Below are positions 52,183 to 62,233 of a DNA stretch of 64,000 nucleotides, piece by piece; the stretch's first letter is position 1; the number at the start of each line of letters is the position of its first letter. The stretch lies in contig NZ_JBBLYU010000001.1 in the NCBI RefSeq assembly GCF_037911135.1, positions 2,210,525 through 2,274,524 on the forward strand. Reading direction: 5' to 3'. The notes beneath the pieces were generated by a model. That model had not been told where the DNA came from. It saw only the letters and a program-made list of their open reading frames with translations, and did not search any database. This DNA comes from Phaeobacter sp. A36a-5a (GTDB lineage: Bacteria; Pseudomonadota; Alphaproteobacteria; Rhodobacterales; Rhodobacteraceae). Made by a program: the position numbers and the translations under genes.

Positions 52183-54150
52183 TCAGCGCTCGGTGAATTT
52201 CAGCTCGATCCGGCGGTTCTGCGCCCTTGCAGCCGCAGTCGGGGCTGGATTCACCGGCTGATATTCACCAAATCCATTGGCAGACAGGCGCTCGGGCGGG
52301 ATGCCCAGCGCCTGCACCATGTAGCGCACCACCGACAGCGCGCGGCCCTGGCTCAGCTCCCAGTTATCGGCAAATTTCGGGTGCACCCCCAGCGGGGTGT
52401 CATCGGTGTGCCCATCAACCCGGATGATCCAGTTGATTTCCGGCGGAATGGCCGCTGCCACGGTCTGCAGGATCCCTGCGACCTTGGCGATTTCAGCCCG
52501 CCCTTCCAGCGAAAGATCGGCGCTTCCGGGGGCAAACAGCACTTCCGAGGCAAAGACAAAACGGTCGCCTTCGATCCGCACCCCTTCCTGATTACCCAGC
52601 ACATCGCGCAGCCTGCCAAAGAACTCTGAACGATACTGCTCAAGATCCTGCGCCTTGGAGCTGAGCTGCTCTGCCTCAGCCTCCAGTCGCTTGCGCTCAC
52701 TCTCTTCCAGAAGCCGACGTCGGCGTTCCTCGGCGGCGGCCCGGGCCAGGGCAGCGTTCAGATCCTGACCAAGGTTCTGCATCTGCACCGACTGTGCTGC
52801 ATCACGGGCTTTGTAATCGTCCAGCAGAGCCTGCAAACCGCCAAGCTGTTCGCGCAGGGCGGCGACCTGCTGGTTCAGCAGTGCGGTCTGACGCCGCGCC
52901 TCCTCGGATATGGCCTGCTCGGCGTTCAGGCTCTCGCGGGCCTGTGCCAGCAGGGCGGCACGCTGCTCTGCAAGGCTCGCCAGCTCGGCGCTTTCGGCGG
53001 CCTGATCCTTGCCGTCGCTCAGGGCCGCCAGCAATCGCTGCTGCAACAGATCCCGGTCCGCAGCAGCTGCATTGGCCTGTTCCAATTTGCCCAGCGCCTC
53101 CAGCAGGCGCTGTTCCAATTCGGCCTGCGCCGCCGTGGTGGTTTCAAGATCCGATTGCGCGGTGTCACGGCTCTGCCGCAGCCGGTCCAGCTCTTCCTGC
53201 AATGCCGCGACCTCGCTGTCGGCGCGTGTCTGTGTGGCATCGAGCTGCGCCAAGACACGGGTCAGACGCTCGGCCAGAACATCCCGGTCCGCGCTCGCTG
53301 CCTGTGCGCTGTCGAGCGCGTCCAGAACCTCGGCCAGCCGCGCATCCAGCTGGTCCTTGGCCGTTTCAGCAGCGGCAAGCAATGTCAGCGTATCCTCGGC
53401 GGCCTGCCGCTGCGCCTCAAGCGCGAGGGTCATGGCGGTCAATTCGGCATCCGCATCTTGCAGCCGGTTGCGCAGCGCCTCGGCGGCAGCCGCCTCCGCA
53501 AGGCGCGCTGCCTCGGCAGAGGTGAGCTCCGTTTCCAGCTGCTGCGCCGCTGCCGTGGCATCCGCCGCCGTAGTCTCCAGATCGGCAACCAGTGCCTCCA
53601 GCGCCTCGCGTTTGGCCGCAGCCAGCCGGGCCGCCTCCGTCTGGGCGTCGATTTCACTGCGGCTGGCAGCCAGCGCCTGCGAGAGCGCGTCACGCTCGCC
53701 TTCCAGTTCAGACTGCGAGGCCTGCAACGCCGCGCGCTGTGCGGTCAGATCACTGATCGTGGCATTGGCCTCCTCCTGGCGAAGCAACAGCTGCGCAACC
53801 TGCGCCTCAAAATCGCTGATCTCTCCGCGCGCCGCCGACAGCTCCGCCTCGGCAGCCTCAAGTGCGCCCTGCGTGGTGCCGAGCGTCGCCGACAAGGCGC
53901 CAAGACGGGCCTGCAACTGGCTGTTGGCCCGCTCCTCCAGCCCAAGCGCATCCGCCAGCGCCCCGACTTCCGCGGCCAGCTCATCCAGCTGGCTTTCCTG
54001 CCCCGAAATCGTCTCGCGCAGCACAAATTGAACCACCATGAAGATGGTCAGAAGAAACATCAGGACCAGCAACAGACCCGTCATCGCATCCACGAACCCC
54101 GGCCATATCGAGGCCTGAAAACGCTGTCCGGTGCGACGTGACAGGGCCAT
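52183..54150 (-). CDS. MotB/OmpA-family protein with very long coiled coil
   Basis: A 655-residue protein. One transmembrane helix (about 19-43, GFVDAMTGLLLVLMFLL) carries Asp21 at the position of the proton-binding Asp of MotB. Residues about 50-510 are an almost uninterrupted alanine/glutamate-rich coiled coil with heptad-like L/A spacing. The C-terminal 130 residues are an OmpA peptidoglycan-binding domain (DGHTDDTPLG, NWELSQGRALSVVRYM). It lies 3 bp after the MotA/ExbB-like gene. The pair should form an ion-driven membrane complex anchored to the wall; its work is unknown. Confidence 0.85.
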   Translation of the reverse strand: MALSRRTGQRFQASIWPGFVDAMTGLLLVLMFLLTIFMVVQFVLRETISGQESQLDELAAEVGALADALGLEERANSQLQARLGALSATLGTTQGALEAAEAELSAARGEISDFEAQVAQLLLRQEEANATISDLTAQRAALQASQSELEGERDALSQALAASRSEIDAQTEAARLAAAKREALEALVADLETTAADATAAAQQLETELTSAEAARLAEAAAAEALRNRLQDADAELTAMTLALEAQRQAAEDTLTLLAAAETAKDQLDARLAEVLDALDSAQAASADRDVLAERLTRVLAQLDATQTRADSEVAALQEELDRLRQSRDTAQSDLETTTAAQAELEQRLLEALGKLEQANAAAADRDLLQQRLLAALSDGKDQAAESAELASLAEQRAALLAQARESLNAEQAISEEARRQTALLNQQVAALREQLGGLQALLDDYKARDAAQSVQMQNLGQDLNAALARAAAEERRRRLLEESERKRLEAEAEQLSSKAQDLEQYRSEFFGRLRDVLGNQEGVRIEGDRFVFASEVLFAPGSADLSLEGRAEIAKVAGILQTVAAAIPPEINWIIRVDGHTDDTPLGVHPKFADNWELSQGRALSVVRYMVQALGIPPERLSANGFGEYQPVNPAPTAAARAQNRRIELKFTER

Positions 54151-54153
54151 CGC

Positions 54154-55335
54154 TTAGTCCTCGGAGCCGCGTGCGGTGCGACCCAATCCACGCGGTCGGG
54201 CAAAGGCCTTGACCAGGAGGTCGATATCCTTGCGCAGCTCCGCCAGGCTCTCCTGACGGCCGGCGGAGATTTCTTCGAGGATGCGCAGCATCTGGACGTC
54301 GATAGAGCGCAGCCGCATCCGGCTTTCGGCATCCAGCCCGACGTCGCCATGGGCGCGCATCAGTTCGGTCAGGGCCTCCTGCCCCACTGCGACCCGCTCC
54401 AGCGCCCGGGCCGTGCCTTCGGTTTGGTCCTGCCGCCGGTTCATATCTGTAATCGCATCCACCAGCTCGGACAGTTTCTGATCCACCCCGGCGCGGGCTT
54501 CGGAGGTTTGCACAAACATCGACTGCAACGCGTCCATCTGCTCGGTCATGCTGTCCAGCACACCTGCAAGTGCCGTGTTTTCACCGCCGCCTGTCTCCTC
54601 GCCTGAAGAAAAGCTGACGCGGGTAAAAGACGACAGCCATTCTTCAAGCTCACGGTAGAACCGGTTCTGACCATGGCCTGCGAACAGCTCAAGCAGCCCG
54701 ACGATCAGCGATCCCGCCAACCCCAGCAAAGACGAGGCAAAGGCAACGCCCATGCCGCCCAGCTGCGCCTCAAGCCCGGTCATCAGCCGGTTGAACACTG
54801 CGATCCCTTCCTCACCTTCCTGCGGGGCGAGGCTGCGGATGGTATCGACCACCGCTGGCACCGTGGTCGCAAGACCATAGAACGTCCCCAGAAGGCCAAG
54901 GAAAATCAGCAGGTTAACGATATAGCGTGTAATTTCACGCTCTTCGTCGATCCGGGTCGCAACGGAATCGAGGATCGAGCGGGTCGAGGATGAGCCAAGC
55001 TGCATCCGCGCGCCCCGCGACCGCAACAGTGACGCCAGCGGTGCCAGCATCGACGGTGGGCGAACATCCTCTCTGGCGACCCCGGCAGCGAAAGCCTCGA
55101 TCCAGCGTACCGACCCGATCAGTTGCAGCACCTGCCAGAAACAGGCCATCACGCCGAAAACAAACACCAGACCGATAAACCCGTTGAGCCAGGGGTTGGC
55201 TTCAAACACCGGCAAAACGCGCGGCAGCGCCACAAAGGCCCCGAACCCTGACAGCCCGAGAGCGATCAGCATCATGATAATCTGGCGTACCGGTTGGGAA
55301 AACTGCGGTCTGCTTTCGCGGTCTGGCTGCGCCAT
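54154..55335 (-). CDS. MotA/TolQ/ExbB-family proton-channel protein
   Basis: A 393-residue inner-membrane protein with about four hydrophobic segments (near 15-40, 50-75, 140-165 and 190-215); the third and fourth carry MotA/ExbB-like LGLLGTFYGLATT and LGGMGVAFASSLLGLAGS. The C-terminal 150 residues are helical and cytosolic. ATG 55335 is chosen, with AGGAG 8 nt upstream; a GTG lies six codons earlier. Operon with the MotB-like gene downstream. It differs from the Zorya pair in that the long coiled coil is in the MotB partner and no zorC/zorD genes are nearby. Confidence 0.87.
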   Translation of the reverse strand: MAQPDRESRPQFSQPVRQIIMMLIALGLSGFGAFVALPRVLPVFEANPWLNGFIGLVFVFGVMACFWQVLQLIGSVRWIEAFAAGVAREDVRPPSMLAPLASLLRSRGARMQLGSSSTRSILDSVATRIDEEREITRYIVNLLIFLGLLGTFYGLATTVPAVVDTIRSLAPQEGEEGIAVFNRLMTGLEAQLGGMGVAFASSLLGLAGSLIVGLLELFAGHGQNRFYRELEEWLSSFTRVSFSSGEETGGGENTALAGVLDSMTEQMDALQSMFVQTSEARAGVDQKLSELVDAITDMNRRQDQTEGTARALERVAVGQEALTELMRAHGDVGLDAESRMRLRSIDVQMLRILEEISAGRQESLAELRKDIDLLVKAFARPRGLGRTARGSED

Positions 55336-55414
55336 AGCTGTGGCTCCTGACACTTTTTTTTGGTGCTCTTGCAGAACCGGAGCCTATAGGCAAATCCTCA
55401 AAAGAGCCAAGGCT

Positions 55415-55945
55415 TTATGACGCAAGATCCCGCACACGCGCCGCAAGCCAATCCAAATCAGCGTCGCGCAGCCCGATCTCCGCCAGATGCTCGGCCGTAT
55501 TGAACAGATATTCGGTATTGGGGCCACGTCCCCCAACCGCTTCGGCAATGATCTGCGCCTGAGTTTCGAGGCTAATGCCGCCGCAATATTGGATATGATC
55601 GGGATCAATCACATAGGTCACGGCGGTAACTTCCCCGCCGCTGGCCAGCTGCACCGTCAGATCCTTCTCCACATAGGCCGAGGAAATCAGCTCCCGCGCC
55701 CGCAGTTCCAGCAAGGTCTGCTCTTCGTGGCCAGCCTCGACCGCCAGCGCGATTCCGGTACAGGCCGCCCCTTCGATGGCATCCAGCGCCAGCACAAGAC
55801 CGGGTTTCTCCTCGCTGCCGCGATGATGGATCGACTTCATGCAGAAGGACCGCGCATAGCCCGGCAGGGTCGCAACTTCGCGGCGGGCCACCGGAAAACC
55901 TGGATTCCACAACAAAGATCCGTATCCAAATACCCACATGGTCAT
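55415..55945 (-). CDS. ChaC-family gamma-glutamylcyclotransferase
   Basis: A 176-residue enzyme expected to release 5-oxoproline from glutathione. It begins with the family signature MWVFGYGSLLWNPGF and contains FCMKSIHHRGSEEKPGLVLAL and TYVIDPDHIQYCGG. ATG 55945 is used; ATG 55939 (MWVF) is the next choice and the longer frame is unsupported. It is divergent from the DUF2125 gene with a short gap. Confidence 0.9.
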   Translation of the reverse strand: MTMWVFGYGSLLWNPGFPVARREVATLPGYARSFCMKSIHHRGSEEKPGLVLALDAIEGAACTGIALAVEAGHEEQTLLELRARELISSAYVEKDLTVQLASGGEVTAVTYVIDPDHIQYCGGISLETQAQIIAEAVGGRGPNTEYLFNTAEHLAEIGLRDADLDWLAARVRDLAS

Positions 55946-56009
55946 GACGCTGGCCCTTTTTTGATCGCGGTCTATAAACATCAAATCCCACGTCCAGAAA
56001 AGAGGCCGA

Positions 56010-57014
56010 ATGATGATCCGTTGGACAAAAATGCTGCTCATTTCGGTCTCCGTCTGGAGCCTTTACTGGGCGGTTGCCGCCTGGGGCCTGCGTCAGGGGC
56101 TGGATGGCTGGTTTGCCGAGCAGCAGCGGCAGGGTTGGCAGGCCGATTATGCCACGCTGCGCACCTCCGGCTATCCACTCTATCACCATCACCGGATCAC
56201 CACCCCGGCCCTCGCCGATCCGGGCACCGGCACCGCATGGCGTGCCGATTGGCTCGACATCCGCAGCCTTGCACTCTGGCCCGGCACCGTGACGCTTCTG
56301 CTGCCGCCGACACCACAACGGTTCTCCTATTTCGACAGCACCGCGATCCTGCACGCCGAGGGGCTGCGGGCCGAGCTGCAACTGGCACCGGGATCCGCGC
56401 TGGACCTGGAACAGCTGCACATGATGGCCAGAAACTGGACGATACAGAGCAATGGCAAACCCGAGCTGAGCGGTCAGGCGGTCCTGCTGGAGATGACGCG
56501 GACCGATGCGCAGAACCACTACCAGATCCACGCCGATGCGCAGGGTGTGTCCCCTCACCCGCTGTTGCGCCAGCGGTTAGCGGCGACCGAGGGGCTTCCC
56601 GAGCGGCTGGAGACGGTCACGCTCGACATGAATGTGGGGTTCGACACCAGCTGGAACCGCAGCGCGATTGAGCTGCGCCGCCCGCAGCCGCGCCAGATTT
56701 CGCTGCATCTGGCCGAGGCCCGCTGGGGCCCGATGCGCATCAAGGCGACAGGCGAGCTGCGTCTGGATGAGACCGGCCTGCCAGAGGGCGATCTCGCGCT
56801 TCAGGTTGAAAACTGGCAGGACATCCTGCAAATGGCCGAAGCCTCAGGCAGCCTGCACCCGACTGCGCGCTCCGGGATTGAGCGGGTTTTGCGGGTCTTT
56901 GCCGGGCTTGGCGGCAACCATCGCGACCTTGATCTGCCGCTGACTTTGCGCTCCGGCTATGTCACACTCGGTCCGCTGCCGATCGGTCCAGCGCCCCGTC
57001 TGATCCTGCGCTAG
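56010..57014 (+). CDS. DUF2125 family protein
   Basis: A 334-residue protein with a single N-terminal membrane anchor or signal (MLLISVSVWSLYWAVAAWGL) and a periplasmic beta-rich body, including RTSGYPLYHHHRIT and GLRAELQLAPG. DUF2125 is an alphaproteobacterial family of unknown function. It is convergent with, and overlaps by 4 bp, the extensin-family gene. Confidence 0.85.
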   Translation: MMIRWTKMLLISVSVWSLYWAVAAWGLRQGLDGWFAEQQRQGWQADYATLRTSGYPLYHHHRITTPALADPGTGTAWRADWLDIRSLALWPGTVTLLLPPTPQRFSYFDSTAILHAEGLRAELQLAPGSALDLEQLHMMARNWTIQSNGKPELSGQAVLLEMTRTDAQNHYQIHADAQGVSPHPLLRQRLAATEGLPERLETVTLDMNVGFDTSWNRSAIELRRPQPRQISLHLAEARWGPMRIKATGELRLDETGLPEGDLALQVENWQDILQMAEASGSLHPTARSGIERVLRVFAGLGGNHRDLDLPLTLRSGYVTLGPLPIGPAPRLILR

Positions 57015-57886
57015 CGGCAATAAGGACCACCGCGATGGCGGGCGACGTCCAGATGGAAATGATCCAGATGGTACCGGTCCGAAAGCGGCCCCAGCACGGT
57101 GCCAAACGGGCCACAGGCACCTTTCCACATCTTCCGCAGCCCCTTGCGCGTGGCGCGCGCGGTCCAGCCTTTCAGCACCGTGATCACCTTGCCGCTCTCC
57201 AGAACGAAGCCCGAGATATCAATCGCCTTGGCCCGACCATGTTCTGAGATCTTTGCGCCCGGCCGGTTGTTCCGGGTGCGGCAGGAATAATGCGCCGCCA
57301 CCCTCAGGGCCACCACCTTGTCACGCCGGCCAAAGGCCTTGACCACATCCCGCTCCACCCATTTCTTGAGCGCGCGGGCGGTGTCGCAGGTCATCACCGA
57401 CTGCTGGCTGAGCGTCACCCCGGCAACCGAGCGCACCCGCACCGCATTCTTTGCGCCGCAGCCGTTCAGACGCCCCGGTACGGCACCCACCTCTGCTCCC
57501 TGAATGTCGATATCACCGCAGACCGAGGTCTTGCGGCGTTTGCGTTTGCCGAACAGGATTTTCTCCGCCAGATCGCCGGGCCGCAGATGCGGACGCAGAG
57601 AGGCCTCTGGACCGGTCGGCATCATCGGCAGGCGCAGCGCAGCCATGGCGACGGCCTGTTCAGACGGCGGTCGCCCTTGCGGGCGCAGATCCGATGAAAC
57701 GGTGACCGCAGCAGCGGCGGGCGTCGGCGTCAAAGCGGCGACAGCCGCCGGATCCGGGCGCGCATTGGGCCGCAGCGAGCGGTCAGGCGCATTGGCCGCA
57801 GTGGCCCCGGCGCTGACGGCGATCATGACGATCAGCCCGGCTGCCGTCGCAACCGCTTGCGCCCCCGACCGCCAGCCGCGCCTCAT
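57011..57886 (-). CDS. extensin-like C-terminal domain protein, exported
   Basis: A 291-residue protein with an N-terminal hydrophobic segment (VATAAGLIVMIAVSAGATAANA), a proline/alanine/arginine-rich linker to about residue 90, and an extensin C-terminal-like domain (CGAKNAVRVRSVAGVTL, CDTARALKKWVE, SEHGRAKAIDISGF, HLDHFHLDV). The His/Asp residues resemble a D-Ala-D-Ala peptidase-type zinc site, so a cell-wall role is inferred. ATG 57886 overlaps the tyrA stop (ATGA). Confidence 0.87.
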   Translation of the reverse strand: MRRGWRSGAQAVATAAGLIVMIAVSAGATAANAPDRSLRPNARPDPAAVAALTPTPAAAAVTVSSDLRPQGRPPSEQAVAMAALRLPMMPTGPEASLRPHLRPGDLAEKILFGKRKRRKTSVCGDIDIQGAEVGAVPGRLNGCGAKNAVRVRSVAGVTLSQQSVMTCDTARALKKWVERDVVKAFGRRDKVVALRVAAHYSCRTRNNRPGAKISEHGRAKAIDISGFVLESGKVITVLKGWTARATRKGLRKMWKGACGPFGTVLGPLSDRYHLDHFHLDVARHRGGPYCR

Positions 57887-58803
57887 GACTTGGTCTCGCG
57901 GCCGAAGTTCGGCGCCGCCGTGTCCTGCCCGGCCTCGATAATGCCCCGGCGGATGGCCCGGGTGCGGGTGAAATACTGGTGCAGATGCTCCCCATCCCCG
58001 GTGCGGATGGCCCGTTGCAGGGCAAACAGCTCCTCGGTGAAACGTCCCAGAATTTCCAGCGTCGCATCCTTGTTGGTCAGGAATACATCCCGCCACATCG
58101 TCGGATCGGAGGCGGCAATTCGGGTGAAGTCACGAAATCCCGCAGCCGAGTATTTGATCACCTCGCTATCGGTCACCCGGCGCAGGTCATCAGCCACGCC
58201 AACCATCGTATAGGCAATCAGATGCGGCGCATGCGAGGTCACCGCCAGAACCAGATCATGGTGATCCGCGTCCATCTCATCGACGTTGGAGCCCATCCCC
58301 TCCCAGAGCCGGCGCAACCGGTCCACCGGGGCGCGCTCGCAGCCCTCTACCGGCACCAGCAGGCACCAGCGGTTGTCATAAAGCTCGGCAAACCCGGCCT
58401 CGGGCCCGGAATGTTCGGTGCCCGCCAATGGGTGGGCCGGCACGAAATGCACCCCGTCGGGGATATGCGGCAACACCGCGTCGATCACATGGCGTTTGAC
58501 CGACCCCACGTCGGAAACCGTGGCACCGGGTTTCAGCACCGGTGCAATCTCCGCCATCACAGCATCCATCGCCCCCACAGGCACACAGAGCACGACCAGA
58601 TCAGCGTCCTGCGCTGCCTCCGCAGCCGTCTCGCAGACACGATCACACAGGTTGATCCGGCGCGCGGTGTCGCGGGTCTGTGCGCTGCGGGCATAGCCGG
58701 TGATCTCGCCTGCCAGCCCGCCACGGCGAATGGCATGTGCCATGGAGGAGGCGATCAGGCCAAGACCAATCAGCGCGATGCGGTTGTAGATCGGCGCGCT
58801 CAT
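57883..58803 (-). CDS. tyrA: prephenate/arogenate dehydrogenase
   Basis: Tyrosine synthesis: NAD(P)-dependent oxidative decarboxylation of prephenate or arogenate. 306 residues. N-terminal [18 protein letters not shown], catalytic-region [14 protein letters not shown] at about 114-127 with the conserved His, and helical C-terminal dimerisation domain. There is no fused chorismate mutase or ACT domain. ATG 58803 overlaps the hisC stop by ATGA. Second gene of hisC-tyrA-extensin. Confidence 0.93.
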   Translation of the reverse strand: MSAPIYNRIALIGLGLIASSMAHAIRRGGLAGEITGYARSAQTRDTARRINLCDRVCETAAEAAQDADLVVLCVPVGAMDAVMAEIAPVLKPGATVSDVGSVKRHVIDAVLPHIPDGVHFVPAHPLAGTEHSGPEAGFAELYDNRWCLLVPVEGCERAPVDRLRRLWEGMGSNVDEMDADHHDLVLAVTSHAPHLIAYTMVGVADDLRRVTDSEVIKYSAAGFRDFTRIAASDPTMWRDVFLTNKDATLEILGRFTEELFALQRAIRTGDGEHLHQYFTRTRAIRRGIIEAGQDTAAPNFGRETKS

Positions 58804-59885
58804 GCCGCGCCATCCTTGAACGCCTTCACAGCCGCAACCAGTTGCTTGCATGCGGTCTCATCGCCCACGGTGATCCGCAGCGCTGCGGGCAGCTTGTATC
58901 CGCTCACCCGGCGCACGATCAGCCCGCGCGACTGAAGGAAGGCATCGCAGGCGCCCGCTTCTTCCGGGCTGGCAAAGCGCGCCAGAATGAAATTCGCACA
59001 GGAGGTGTCTGAAGGCACACCCAACTCCGCCAGCGCCTCGGCCAGCCAGCCGCGCCACCTGGCGTTTTCCTGACGGCAATGTTCGGTATACTCCGTATCC
59101 CGCACCGCTGCCTCCGCCCCGGCAAGAGCGGTGGACGACAGATTGAACGGACCGCGCACCCGGTTCAGCACGTCAATGATAACTTTCGGCGCATAGCCCC
59201 AGCCGACCCGAGCGCCACCCAGCCCGTAGATCTTGGAGAAGGTGCGCGTCATCACCACATTGTCGCGGCTGGCCACCAGCTCGGCCCCGGCGTCATAATC
59301 TTCGACATATTCCGCATAGGCGCCATCCAGCACCAGCAGTGCCCCCCGTGGCAGACCATCGGCGAGCCGGGCCAGATCAGCGGTGCCGATCATCGTGCCG
59401 GTAGGATTGTTGGGATTGGCGATGAACACCAGCCGCGTGCGCTCGCTGCATCCGGCCAGCAGCGCATCGACATCGGTGACGCGTTCGCGTTCCGCCACCT
59501 CGACCGGGGTCGCCCCGGCCGCCAGGGCGCTGATGCGATACATGGCAAAGCCATGCTCGGTGAACAGAACCTCATCCCCCGGCCCCGCATAGGCCTGACA
59601 GAGAAAGGTGATAATCTCGTCACTGCCCGCCCCGCAGATGATCTGCTCCGCCGGCAGGCCGTAGACCTCGCCAATCGCCTGACGCAGGGCGCTGTGATCG
59701 GAACTCGGATACCGGTGCATCTGAGAGACCGCCGCCTGCATTGCCTCAATGGCTTTCGGGCTTGGCCCCAATGGGTTTTCATTGGAGGAGAGCTTGGTCA
59801 CATTGCTCACCCCTTTCACATGGGCAGCCCCGCCCTCATAAAGGGCGATGTCCAATATGCCAGGCTGCGGCGCGATGTGGGTCAT
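58800..59885 (-). CDS. hisC: histidinol-phosphate aminotransferase-family enzyme
   Basis: PLP class I/II aminotransferase of 361 residues: [13 protein letters not shown] near 34-46, [11 protein letters not shown] with the cofactor Asn, and the PLP Lys in [18 protein letters not shown] at about 221. Pairing with tyrA suggests it may also, or mainly, act on aromatic keto acids (prephenate/phenylpyruvate), as in other Proteobacteria. AAGGAG precedes the ATG. First gene of its operon and divergent from an Lrp regulator. Confidence 0.92.
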   Translation of the reverse strand: MTHIAPQPGILDIALYEGGAAHVKGVSNVTKLSSNENPLGPSPKAIEAMQAAVSQMHRYPSSDHSALRQAIGEVYGLPAEQIICGAGSDEIITFLCQAYAGPGDEVLFTEHGFAMYRISALAAGATPVEVAERERVTDVDALLAGCSERTRLVFIANPNNPTGTMIGTADLARLADGLPRGALLVLDGAYAEYVEDYDAGAELVASRDNVVMTRTFSKIYGLGGARVGWGYAPKVIIDVLNRVRGPFNLSSTALAGAEAAVRDTEYTEHCRQENARWRGWLAEALAELGVPSDTSCANFILARFASPEEAGACDAFLQSRGLIVRRVSGYKLPAALRITVGDETACKQLVAAVKAFKDGAA

Positions 59886-60037
59886 GGTAGATGCTCCTTG
59901 ATGCCGCCTCGTAATAACCGCCTTGGCAGCAATGGGAAAGCGGCAAGACGCCTCTTGCCGGATTGCAATGTCCCGGTCCCGTCCGTTGGCTGCACTGAGT
60001 GATTGAACTCCGCCATGCCCGCCGCCATGATGGGGCC

Positions 60038-60499
60038 ATGACCCATAAGCTGGATAACATCGACCTGGCCCTGCTGCGCGCCCTGCAGCGTGACGCCAGC
60101 CTCTCGCAGCGCGATCTGGCAGAGCAGGTCGGCCTGTCGCAGAACGCCTGCTGGAGACGCCTGAAAACCCTGAGCGAAAGCGGCCTGATGCAGGGCACCA
60201 CCGCCCGTCTGGACCGCAAGCAGCTGGGGCTGGATCTGGTGGTCTTTGTGATGCTGCGCACACGTCACCATTCGGCGGAATGGTTGCAGACCTTTCGCCG
60301 CCATGTGCTGACCATCCCCGAGGTGGTCGATTTCCACCGCATCGGCGGCGATTACGATTACCAGCTGAAGGTCGTGACCGAGGATATGGCCAGTTACGAC
60401 AAGGTCTACCAGCGCCTGATCGAAGGTGTCGAGCTGGACAGCGTCACGTCGTATTTCGCCATGGAAGCCATCGCCGAAGGACGCCCGCTGCCGCTATAG
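60038..60499 (+). CDS. Lrp/AsnC-family transcriptional regulator
   Basis: A 153-residue feast/famine regulator: winged helix at about 8-55 ([38 protein letters not shown]) and a C-terminal RAM domain ([28 protein letters not shown]). ATG 60038 is used. It is divergent from hisC with a 150-bp gap, so control of hisC-tyrA by an amino acid is the obvious hypothesis. The second Lrp of the window; the two are only distantly alike. Confidence 0.93.
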   Translation: MTHKLDNIDLALLRALQRDASLSQRDLAEQVGLSQNACWRRLKTLSESGLMQGTTARLDRKQLGLDLVVFVMLRTRHHSAEWLQTFRRHVLTIPEVVDFHRIGGDYDYQLKVVTEDMASYDKVYQRLIEGVELDSVTSYFAMEAIAEGRPLPL

Positions 60500-60541
60500 C
60501 CGCAGGCGCCCGCAACCGGTCACCGCTAATCCGCAGTCCTG

Positions 60542-61126
60542 TCAGCGGCCAAAAGCCTTGTTCGGCATCCAGGTGACACGGCTGCCCTTTGGCCCCATGC
60601 GCATATGCAGGCAGGAGGTATTCAGCCGCTGAAAATACAGCACATGGATCGGATACCAGCCGGCTTGCGGCACCTCCACCTGCTGGGCAAAGGTCTCCTG
60701 ACAGGTCTGCCGACCATCGAATTTGCCGACCACCTTGCCGCCGATCGTCGCCCGGATGCCATCATTGGTGAGGAAATCAATCGTATAGATGCCCGGCGCA
60801 TCAAAACGCACATAGCCACGGATGTCAGCCGCGACATGCTCCGAGCGTTTGGAGGTGAGGGCATTCTGCCCGATGCTGGTATCGCGATAGTCAAGCCCCT
60901 TGAGCGGCGGTCCGACCTCGGCTCCGGCCTCCAGCGCCTTGGCAGCGGCGCGCAGCGTCTTGACGTCGTCGGGATAGGCATAGCGCACCGACAGACCCGG
61001 CTTCAGCCCCGTCGGTTGCGGGTTTGCCGGGGTCAGGCGCAGGGGCGCCGCCCATGAGAGTGTTGCTGTGAGTGTTGCGGTGACAGCTGCCATTGCAGCC
61101 ATCCCCAGAATACGGGTCATTTTCAT
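60542..61126 (-). CDS. exported PA14-like domain protein
   Basis: A 194-residue protein with an N-terminal signal peptide (LGMAAMAAVTATLTATLSWAA). Residues about 90-180 (GYVRFDAPGIYTIDFLTNDG, KVVGKFDGRQTCQETF, GWYPIHVLYFQR) match the PA14 beta-barrel pattern, a carbohydrate- or surface-binding fold. Two or three cysteines in the mature part could form a disulfide. No neighbour explains it; function is unknown. Confidence 0.75.
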   Translation of the reverse strand: MKMTRILGMAAMAAVTATLTATLSWAAPLRLTPANPQPTGLKPGLSVRYAYPDDVKTLRAAAKALEAGAEVGPPLKGLDYRDTSIGQNALTSKRSEHVAADIRGYVRFDAPGIYTIDFLTNDGIRATIGGKVVGKFDGRQTCQETFAQQVEVPQAGWYPIHVLYFQRLNTSCLHMRMGPKGSRVTWMPNKAFGR

Positions 61127-61277
61127 CGTCTACCTTCCTGTTCATCACCTCTGAGCGGGCGTCTGCAAAAAGGATAGGTCCGCAAAGGGGCAGCTGGCAA
61201 TCGCAAATGGCGGCAGCGGCGGGCGGCACCTGTCACCCCAGGCGATCACCAGTGACCCTCCGCTGCGGTAGCAAATG

Positions 61278-61307
61278 AAAAAGGGGCCGCCAGATGGCAG
61301 CCCCTTT
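61278..61307 (-). terminator. rpsD terminator
   Basis: On the minus strand, AAAGGGGCTGCC-ATCT-GGCGGCCCCTTTTT, about 25 bp past the rpsD stop. It closely resembles the groEL terminator. Confidence 0.92.
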
Positions 61308-61332
61308 CTGTCGTGTCCGGTTCGGACAGGAC

Positions 61333-61953
61333 TTAGTTCTTGGCGTAGAATTCGACGACCAGGTTCGGTTCCATCACAACCGGGTACGGCACGTCGGACA
61401 GGCCCGGTGCGCGCACGAAAGTGGCGGTCATCTTGGAGTGGTCGGCTTCGACGTAGTCAGGAACGTCACGCTCTGCCAGCTGAACAGCTTCCAGCAGTGC
61501 GGTCATTTGCTTGGACTTCTCGCGAACCTCGATCACATCGCCTTCCTTAACGCGGTAGGAGGGGATGTTCACGCGCTTGCCGTTGACCAGAACGTGACCG
61601 TGGTTCACGAACTGACGGGCCGCAAAAACGGTTGCAACGAATTTGGCACGGTACACAACCGCGTCCAGGCGGCGCTCCAACAGACCAATGAGGTTTTCAC
61701 CGGTGTCGCCTTTAACACGCTCAGCTTCGGCGTAGATGCGACGGAACTGCTTCTCGGTCAGGTCGCCGTAGTAGCCCTTGAGCTTCTGCTTGGCGCGCAG
61801 CTGGATACCGAAATCGGACAGTTTGCCCTTGCGGCGCTGGCCGTGCTGGCCGGGGCCGTATTCACGACGGTTCACCGGGGACTTCGGACGGCCCCAGATG
61901 TTTTCGCCCATACGGCGGTCAATTTTGTACTTGGCAGACGTGCGTTTGGTCAC
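61333..61953 (-). CDS. rpsD: 30S ribosomal protein S4
   Basis: A 206-residue primary 16S rRNA-binding protein. The N-terminal [20 protein letters not shown] and the S4 RNA-binding motif [40 protein letters not shown] at about 92-131 are clear. The start is GTG at 61953 with GGAGAT 7 nt upstream. Single gene with its own promoter, about 150 nt of leader, and a terminator. Confidence 0.98.
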   Translation of the reverse strand: MTKRTSAKYKIDRRMGENIWGRPKSPVNRREYGPGQHGQRRKGKLSDFGIQLRAKQKLKGYYGDLTEKQFRRIYAEAERVKGDTGENLIGLLERRLDAVVYRAKFVATVFAARQFVNHGHVLVNGKRVNIPSYRVKEGDVIEVREKSKQMTALLEAVQLAERDVPDYVEADHSKMTATFVRAPGLSDVPYPVVMEPNLVVEFYAKN

Positions 61954-62106
61954 GGCTGATCTCCTTCAGTTTTGGTCGCACCCCAAAGGGCTGCATCGAA
62001 GGGCGTTGTCCTCTTGCTCCGTGTCGCGAAGGACCGGGTGATCCTTGCGCTCTTCGGGCATGACAGGCATTCCCTTGCGGGAGCCGCCAACACCAATGAA
62101 GCCGCG

Positions 62107-62134
62107 TGTATAGACGAGGGCGAGAGAGAGTCAA
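62107..62134 (-). promoter_or_regulatory. rpsD promoter
   Basis: On the minus strand, TTGACT (62129-62134), a 16-bp spacer and TATACA (62107-62112). Predicted leader about 145 nt, long enough for S4 autoregulation, although no such structure was worked out. Confidence 0.65.
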
Positions 62135-62233
62135 CCAGCTTTTCCGCCCCTATCGCGCCTTGCCAAAGGCAGAGGGAAAAACGGCTCCGCCAGCCGCGCG
62201 GTCGCACGGTCTCAGCGCGCGGCCGACAGGCGG

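Noticed and set aside
52183..55335. Zorya antiphage system
   Set aside because: No zorC, zorD or zorE genes adjoin the pair, and the long coiled coil is on the MotB-like and not the MotA-like protein.
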